In this document: positions 10,579 to 60,000 of the stretch, one piece after another
Position numbering within the stretch: position 1 is the stretch's first letter
How the letters are laid out: every line of letters begins with the position of its first letter
Assembly (NCBI RefSeq): GCF_032854445.1
Contig: NC_088301.1
Coordinates: 7,178,044-7,238,043, forward strand
Source of the DNA: Liolophura sinensis
Lineage: Eukaryota > Mollusca > Polyplacophora > Chitonida > Chitonidae
Length of the DNA stretch: 60,000 bases
Direction: 5' to 3'
The notes under the pieces: generated by a model
Databases searched by the model: none
The model's input: the letters and a program-made list of their open reading frames with translations, nothing else
Told to the model about the DNA's origin: nothing
Made by a program: the position numbers and the translations under genes

Positions 10579-13500
10579 TTACCACGGGGGCTGCATCGGC
10601 TGAGGGTTTTGAAGATAGGACATCACCACAGCTGATATTGACAACCTACAGGGAGAAAACCAAAAAACACAATGAACCATAATAGCAATTTTTTTGCTCA
10701 CAGCTTAACACCCAATTCACTGTTATTTCACTTTAATCCATCAGTTCACAGACTTGTTGATAGATTGTATTCACCCTCAAAATTTCACAAAAACAATCAG
10801 AAAGATCACAAAAATATTGGTTTTCGGGCTGAAACTGGCATTTTTCTTCAGTAGGATATCATCTTCTATTTTAAACAAGTCTCAAAGCACCTTTTTTTCA
10901 AAAGGCCAAAATACAGTATTTCAGTCCCACTGTAATGCCAAAGACACCGGGCCTGACACCCCACACATTGGCAACACTGTAGTGTGGAGTTCTCATTTAT
11001 ATTAATCCCACTATCACATGCTGACTGCTCGTTGTATCTACCTCCATGGCTGAGGGGGTTAGCACGCCAGCAGTCACTGTGAATTCGTAGTACGTGGGAA
11101 GGTCTGTCAACAACCTGTGGATGGTTGTGGGTTTCTTCCCTCCATAACTCTGGCCGTATGAGTGAAATATTCTTGAGTATGGCGTGAAACATCAATCAAA
11201 TGAATAAATAAATCATGATATCATTACAAAGTCAACTTGGAAATACTGACTAATACATATGCTTATGCCTAAATTTTTGGTGCATATTTTCTTCTTTCTG
11301 GTAAAACACAATGGTACTCATTATAAAACTCATTACAATTTAACAAAATCAGCTTTTTTTCCTATAAGTTTCTCCCTTCTTAAAGAGCTGCTTTGGTGTC
11401 AAAACATCTGTGTCTTAAAAGCAAGGTGAATTGATAAAGACTGGGATAGTCTAAATTGCTTTCCTAAATTGTGAAAATATTGCAGTGAATTAAAACCGAT
11501 ATTGTACGTTTCGTCAGAGTATATGGAAACAAAATATTTCAGTCCCCTCCACTTTGTCTGGTGTGACGTCACCCACGAACACATGACGTCATCAATCGCT
11601 GACGTATATCCACAAATGACTCTGCCCTTTCAAACGCTCTTGATGTCATCCCAGCATAAATGCCTTACTCAACATCACATCTGCCTGATTCGACGTCATA
11701 CAGGGAATATTATCATGTCAGGTCAGACAAATTTTACCGACACAGCCGAAGATTTTGTTTTTAAAAGAATCATCAGTTATATGGGTTATATAGTATTAGT
11801 CATCAAAATCATACTGAAACATAGGTGTTAGGATTTCTTTCATATCACTGTAATATTTCTACCCATTCTGTGTTCTGAACAGAGTGGCACTTTAAACTTT
11901 CTTTAAATTTTACTTTCCTTTCACCTGTTTTAAACTATTAACATCATCTATACCGTGACAATGAGAAATACTGTTACTCACATAAAACTGCTAAGCATCT
12001 GTTTTGTATCTTCTGATGTCCTAGAATTGGCAAAACTTATAAAAGAGCAGTATACAGCTGCCCAGGCACACCACTTCAACTGCAAAACAGAGAAATGATA
12101 ATATAAATGTAACAGTGAGTCACGGGTCAAAATGTCTGATATTTTCAGGTGTTGTCTTTGTGATGTCTTTGACAAAAATTGAGGTCTTCCAATATGCTTT
12201 AAAGGTGTGAGATGTGTTAGATATCACTGTAAAACAATAACTAAGTGGAGAAAATGCAACAATCATTTATATTTATGTGTCTAAAATTATAAATATTTGT
12301 GTTTTGTACGACTTGCTCTTGCAGATCATACTTGAAAGATGAATTCTGATAGTAGATATGCAGAGACCGTATTCGTTGTTCAGTGAAGCGAGAGCGTGTT
12401 TATTTGGTTTGTCACACACACGTATATGCACAATCCCATGAACCACATTCCCCCTACCCCACTGCACCCCAGCTGTGCCCAATTGCCAAGAATGACAACC
12501 AGACACAAGGAATCAGGGGATACACTTTGCAGAAAAATCAGCTACAGTGTACATAAAATAGGGTACCTTGGTTCAATAATAATAATGAATAAAGATAATG
12601 ATCCAGGATCGAGTGGAAACAGTTAAAACTGATCTCAGATGCTTTTAGCGCCTCATTATTATTACAATATTCTATTTGTTATACTATAACACTAGTAGTG
12701 CATCCATTCTTGGCACGTATTAATAGTATTATGAAGGATAATCACTCTACCTTCATCATGAGCCCACACATGCTGAAGATCATGCCAAGGAGATTCATGT
12801 AATCAGGGGTAGGGTCTTCGAGTGGTCCTCCTGATGGCGCAGGCTTGTATCTGAAATAAGGGAGGCAATTCAGTCAACTGTGGGAGGTGCACTTCTCAGG
12901 ATATAATATTTTTGAGTACGCTAGTACACCTTAGAGAAAATCAATGCATGTAAATATACAAGAAATACTGAAGATGTCAAGATGAACTTTTTAATGGCCT
13001 TTCTCCAGAAAAATGCCATGTAGGGAATGAGGTATTTAAAATCACTGTGGGCAAGAAATGATCAATATGATTGTAACCGATACTGATTTTGGTCCCCAAA
13101 AAGTGCATTCTCCTCAGAGAGGGATGGGTGCTTGAGAAAATGCCAGATATGAAACACTACAGTGGTTCTTGGTATCATTAGCATACAACAAGCAATTCAT
13201 TACTCTACAAACATAATTTTCTACGAACTTAAGGCTGTGGAGACATATTTGACAGGTAATTTTTGTCCCCAATTGTGGATAGAGTCTGAGATTTCTCTGA
13301 CCTTGGGTTTGGCCAAATTTTTTCAGCCAATGGTGGCCCCAAACCATAGTCATGACGCTACTGATTTAAAAGGTTGATGCAGCTACCAGGGCAGTTTGTA
13401 ATGATGTTTGAGACAAAAATTATGTCAATATACGGAAATTTTATAGTTGAGGTTGCTGTCATGTGGTAGAGTTTTCACAAAGAGCATCCGAGAAGTGGCT

Positions 13501-14072
13501 GTACAACAAATAGCTCTCTTTCAAAGCGTCAATGGTTGGAAGATTTGCATAAAGGCCTAGCTGGTGGACAGACCATGTGCTAAATGGATTTGGATATTAA
13601 GTATCCAGAATGCATCGAGCTTTGCCCATGGGGTAGGTAAATACAGACACAATGTGATAACCGTACATGTCATCAGGGCTAAAGGCGCTGACCGGATTTT
13701 CGGGCTACAGTTACTCCTCAGGCCGCGTGGGCCCTAGATTCTGTAGTGTTCAAAGACAGTGACCCACCATGTGTGTCCTTGTGTGGACATACATGTACTT
13801 GACAAGAGCAGGCGAGTGCGTCAGCTTTTTTCTTAAATGAAGTGCCCGTTGATGTTGGTTTGGAGTCATCCGTTGCCGAACAAAAGTTTGCCAACCCTAA
13901 CGTCAGCGCAATCTTTGAGAAGCATTACAGCAACAACGGCAACAACAACCCAGGAGAAAAAGACATCCCATTTTCTACCAGACGCAGCGTCATTTCTAAT
14001 GAACATCGTTAATTACCTGACGACTTTGTTTGGTCTCCTGGGATCCCCCGCATTATTTATCACATTCGACAT
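10579..14072 (-). CDS. WDR83OS: PAT complex subunit Asterix (WDR83OS), complete, four exons
   Basis: Exons on the minus strand: 14017-14072, 12751-12850, 11982-12079, 10579-10645. All borders are GT-AG and phases match. The product is 106 residues, the family's usual length. Residues 1-19 include [10 protein letters not shown]; 31-49 read [19 protein letters not shown]; 53-82 include [18 protein letters not shown]; it ends NPQPMQPPW. Three hydrophobic segments lie at about 37-52, 55-69 and 84-97. Known: Asterix pairs with CCDC47 in the PAT complex of the ER multipass translocon and shields transmembrane helices with polar residues during membrane insertion. The start ATG (14070-14072) is the only one in the first exon and matches the family N-terminus. 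Only exon 3 lies in a longer open frame, so ORF scans miss most of the gene. It lies head to head with TTC39, so the two may share a promoter. Confidence 0.95.
11044..11214 (+). repeat. SINE-A copy in Asterix intron 3
   Basis: Forward orientation: a degenerate tRNA-like head (CCATGGCTGAGGGGGTTAGC), TACGTGGGAAGGTCTGTC, GTATGAGTGAAATATTC, and an AAATGAATAAATAAAT tail. An internal part of the head is deleted. Confidence 0.85.
11564..11698. promoter_or_regulatory. Cluster of CRE/ATF-type sites in Asterix intron 3
   Basis: Perfect palindromes TGACGTCA lie at 11564-11571 and 11584-11591, 20 bases apart. Related sites follow: TGACGTA at 11600, TGATGTCA at 11641 and CGACGTCA at 11691. Known: TGACGTCA binds CREB/ATF bZIP dimers. 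An enhancer role for this intron is inference only. Confidence 0.45.
12851..14016 (-). other. Asterix intron 1, nothing else recognised
   Basis: Short open frames occur (for example 13837-14163 plus, which overlaps Asterix exon 1 in antisense) but none has flanking splice sites or coding character. Confidence 0.45.
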
Positions 14073-14784
14073 GACGGAATCGTACTTTTTTATGAAAACA
14101 CCGCTAGCCGGCGTGTCCAATTCTAAGCGACAGATGTCTCACATGGGAACTGCTAAAAGTTAGTCAGTTTTAATAAACGAAAATCGGACTGCCCCTTCTG
14201 TGCATATGTACATTTATTCATCTCATGCAGTCATGCAGATGAAGCTGAGTTTAGTTCTACTGAGAGGAATTGGACTTTGATACTCAAGACTCAGTATAAT
14301 CTTATTCTAACCCTTAATAACCCTATGGATGACATATGATGATAGAATACTTAAGTGGCTTTCTTGCCCCCTGTCGCCAATATTAAGTCAGTGTGCACTT
14401 CTAATATTTTTTAAACTGAAAATTATATCTATGCTGACATATGTAAATATGTGCACAGGAATAAATAAAATTACAGTGCAGTTATGATATCAAACAAGCA
14501 ACAGGTACCGTAGCTTAAATTTTAGCCAAACACACTGACACAGTCAAACTCATATTTAGGCTAAAACCTCAGCTAGTATACAGGCAGGAGTCTTGTTACG
14601 TTCTGTCTTTTATTATGCTTGTCATACGGTGTAAACCATGGAAAATCTTGGGTTTAATTTCGTACGTATATATTCTCGTTTTTAAGTGAAGAAGTAAGTT
14701 TGATGAAATTCTTTTGCCATAAGAACCAGTGCTTGGTTAAGGTTTGCAGTAATTCACTGCATTTGGGCGACATTGACAACCAAA
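14073..14784. promoter_or_regulatory. Divergent intergenic region between Asterix and TTC39
   Basis: The 712 bases between the two start codons must hold the promoters and 5' UTRs of both genes, unless extra upstream non-coding exons exist. It is AT-rich and shows no obvious CpG island or clear TATA box at a useful distance. The sequence just before the TTC39 start (GACAACCAAAATGG) is a good initiation context. Confidence 0.5.
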
Positions 14785-58737
<43,953 letters not shown>

Positions 58738-58835
58738 GTAAGTTCACACAGAAACAGTTATTTCGATGAAGTGTAAAGGAATAATTAAAGTCTTCTGTGC
58801 ATATTGTAACAAAATGTTGATCGCTTTGTCATTGT

Positions 58836-59100
58836 GATTTATTTATTTGATTGGTGTTTTACGGCGTACTCAAAAATATTTTACTTATACGACGGTGGCC
58901 AGCATTATGGTGGGAGGAAACTGGGCAGAGCCCAGGGAAAATCCACAACCATCTGCAGGTTGCTAACAGACCTTCCCACGTACAGCCGGAGAGGAAGCCA
59001 GCATGAACTGAACTTGAACTCCTAGTGACTGCATTGGTGAGAGGCTCCTGGGTCATTACGCTGCATTAGCGCGCTAACCAACTAAGCCACGGAGGCCCCT
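58836..59100 (-). repeat. SINE-A, full length, perfect target duplication
   Basis: A complete 265-bp copy: tail TTTATTTATTTGATTGG, body, B box complement GAACTTGAACTCCTAG, A box complement CTAACCAACTAAGCCACGG and 5' end GGAGGCCCCT. CTTTGTCATTGT stands on both sides (58824-58835 and 59101-59112). This is the best reference copy in the window. Confidence 0.96.
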
Positions 59101-60000
59101 CTTTGTCATTGTTAAGATGTTCATTAATGTATATGTATACTAGCCTCAAATAAAAGGGCTACTGACACACTTTATATAATACCAAAAGAACATTATGTCA
59201 TAAAAATTTAGCAGAATAGTACATGTACATATATTTTAGCTTTAAATGAGCTGCATGTTATGAATCTGAGGTCTGTCATTTCCTGGGTGAAATACTGTCA
59301 TTGTGTCTTGGACTATATATGTATTCAGCTTGTGAATCAGGAGATGTCTGACTGAAAGTAAAAATAACTTAACCTCGTTTCATTTTACATGAAGCCTAAA
59401 TGCTTGAAACCTGCTCTCTTGGAAAAAGTGCAATATATGTACCATAATAGTTATAAAACAGCTGTAAAATGTTACCAGCATTACATATACATTAAGCTTG
59501 CAGTCTATCCATTCGGTGATGTCAGCATACTCTCTTATATCAAAAAGTATCAAATAGTTCTGTTATTCGTTGTAATTTAAGTTTGGTTCATGGCTTCACT
59601 GAGACAAGTTACCAGCCATGTGTGATTTTTGTGCAGTTTCATACATTTTTATAAAATTTATGATTGTTATTATTTGCTGTGCTGTGGACTTCACTATATA
59701 ATCTGATGGCTCAAACCAGTAGTGGATGTATTGTTTTTACAGTACATTCAAAATACTTGTTAGGCTAGCAGTTTGCTCTGGACACTTCAGTTTTCTCCAC
59801 CCATCAAACCATTGTTGTGTATTAAAGTGAAATATTCTTCAGTACAGCTGGTGTTGAACTTCAAAGGAAAAATGCACTAAACTAGTGGACCATGTGAAAG
59901 TTAGTTGAATTCAAATGTTTTCCAATGTACCCCAAAGAATTTGAAAATCAGAGAAATGTTGAAATAAAAAATGATTTTGAAGTATGTGAAGTTCAAATCA
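59101..60000. other. TTC39 intron 17, no further exon seen
   Basis: After the SINE duplication there is AT-rich unassigned sequence. A diverged SINE-A-like tail (AAGTGAAATATTCTTCAGTA) lies at about 59825. The final TTC39 exon was not found before the window ends. Confidence 0.5.

Noticed and set aside
13837-14163. 108-codon plus-strand open frame
   Set aside because: It overlaps Asterix exon 1 in antisense and shows no family likeness.

Overview
The window looks like nuclear DNA of an animal, most likely a mollusc or other lophotrochozoan (inference). The reasons are short exons split by long AT-rich introns with GT-AG borders, conserved animal genes, and many copies of two tRNA-derived SINE families. 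The tail of one family resembles the Meta-type SINEs I recall from molluscs. There is no sign of bacterial gene organisation.

Three host genes can be read. (1) On the minus strand, 129-789 is the last coding exon of an AANAT-like GNAT acetyltransferase; its first exon was not found. (2) On the minus strand, 10579-14072 is a complete four-exon gene for Asterix (WDR83OS), a 106-residue ER protein of the PAT complex. Only one of its four exons stands out as an open frame. (3) On the plus strand, 14785 to beyond 58737 is a TTC39-family (Iml2-domain) gene. Seventeen consecutive coding exons join in phase without a stop into 546 codons, and the last exon or exons lie beyond the window. Asterix and TTC39 diverge from a gap of about 0.7 kb. 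A second ATG-bearing exon at 27962-28098 is in phase with TTC39 exon 3 and looks like an alternative first exon.

Between the first two genes (4463-8580) sits a complete hAT DNA transposon. It has matching terminal inverted repeats, a perfect 8-bp target duplication and a five-exon transposase. The transposase is damaged: the second catalytic Asp is Tyr, one exon carries two frameshifts, and one intron has a GC donor.

The TTC39 introns are rich in repeats. Two introns, after exon 6 and after exon 13, contain tandem arrays whose unit is the 3' end of the preceding coding exon plus its 5' splice site, giving series of decoy donors. The intron after exon 16 holds an array of pyrimidine-CAG motifs that look like 3' splice sites. 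The intron after exon 11 holds 20 copies of a 180-bp satellite. Intron 6 also holds a three-level nest: one hAT-like non-autonomous element inside another, inside a SINE. Foldback MITEs, a four-copy MITE family and several minisatellites make up most of the rest that can be recognised.
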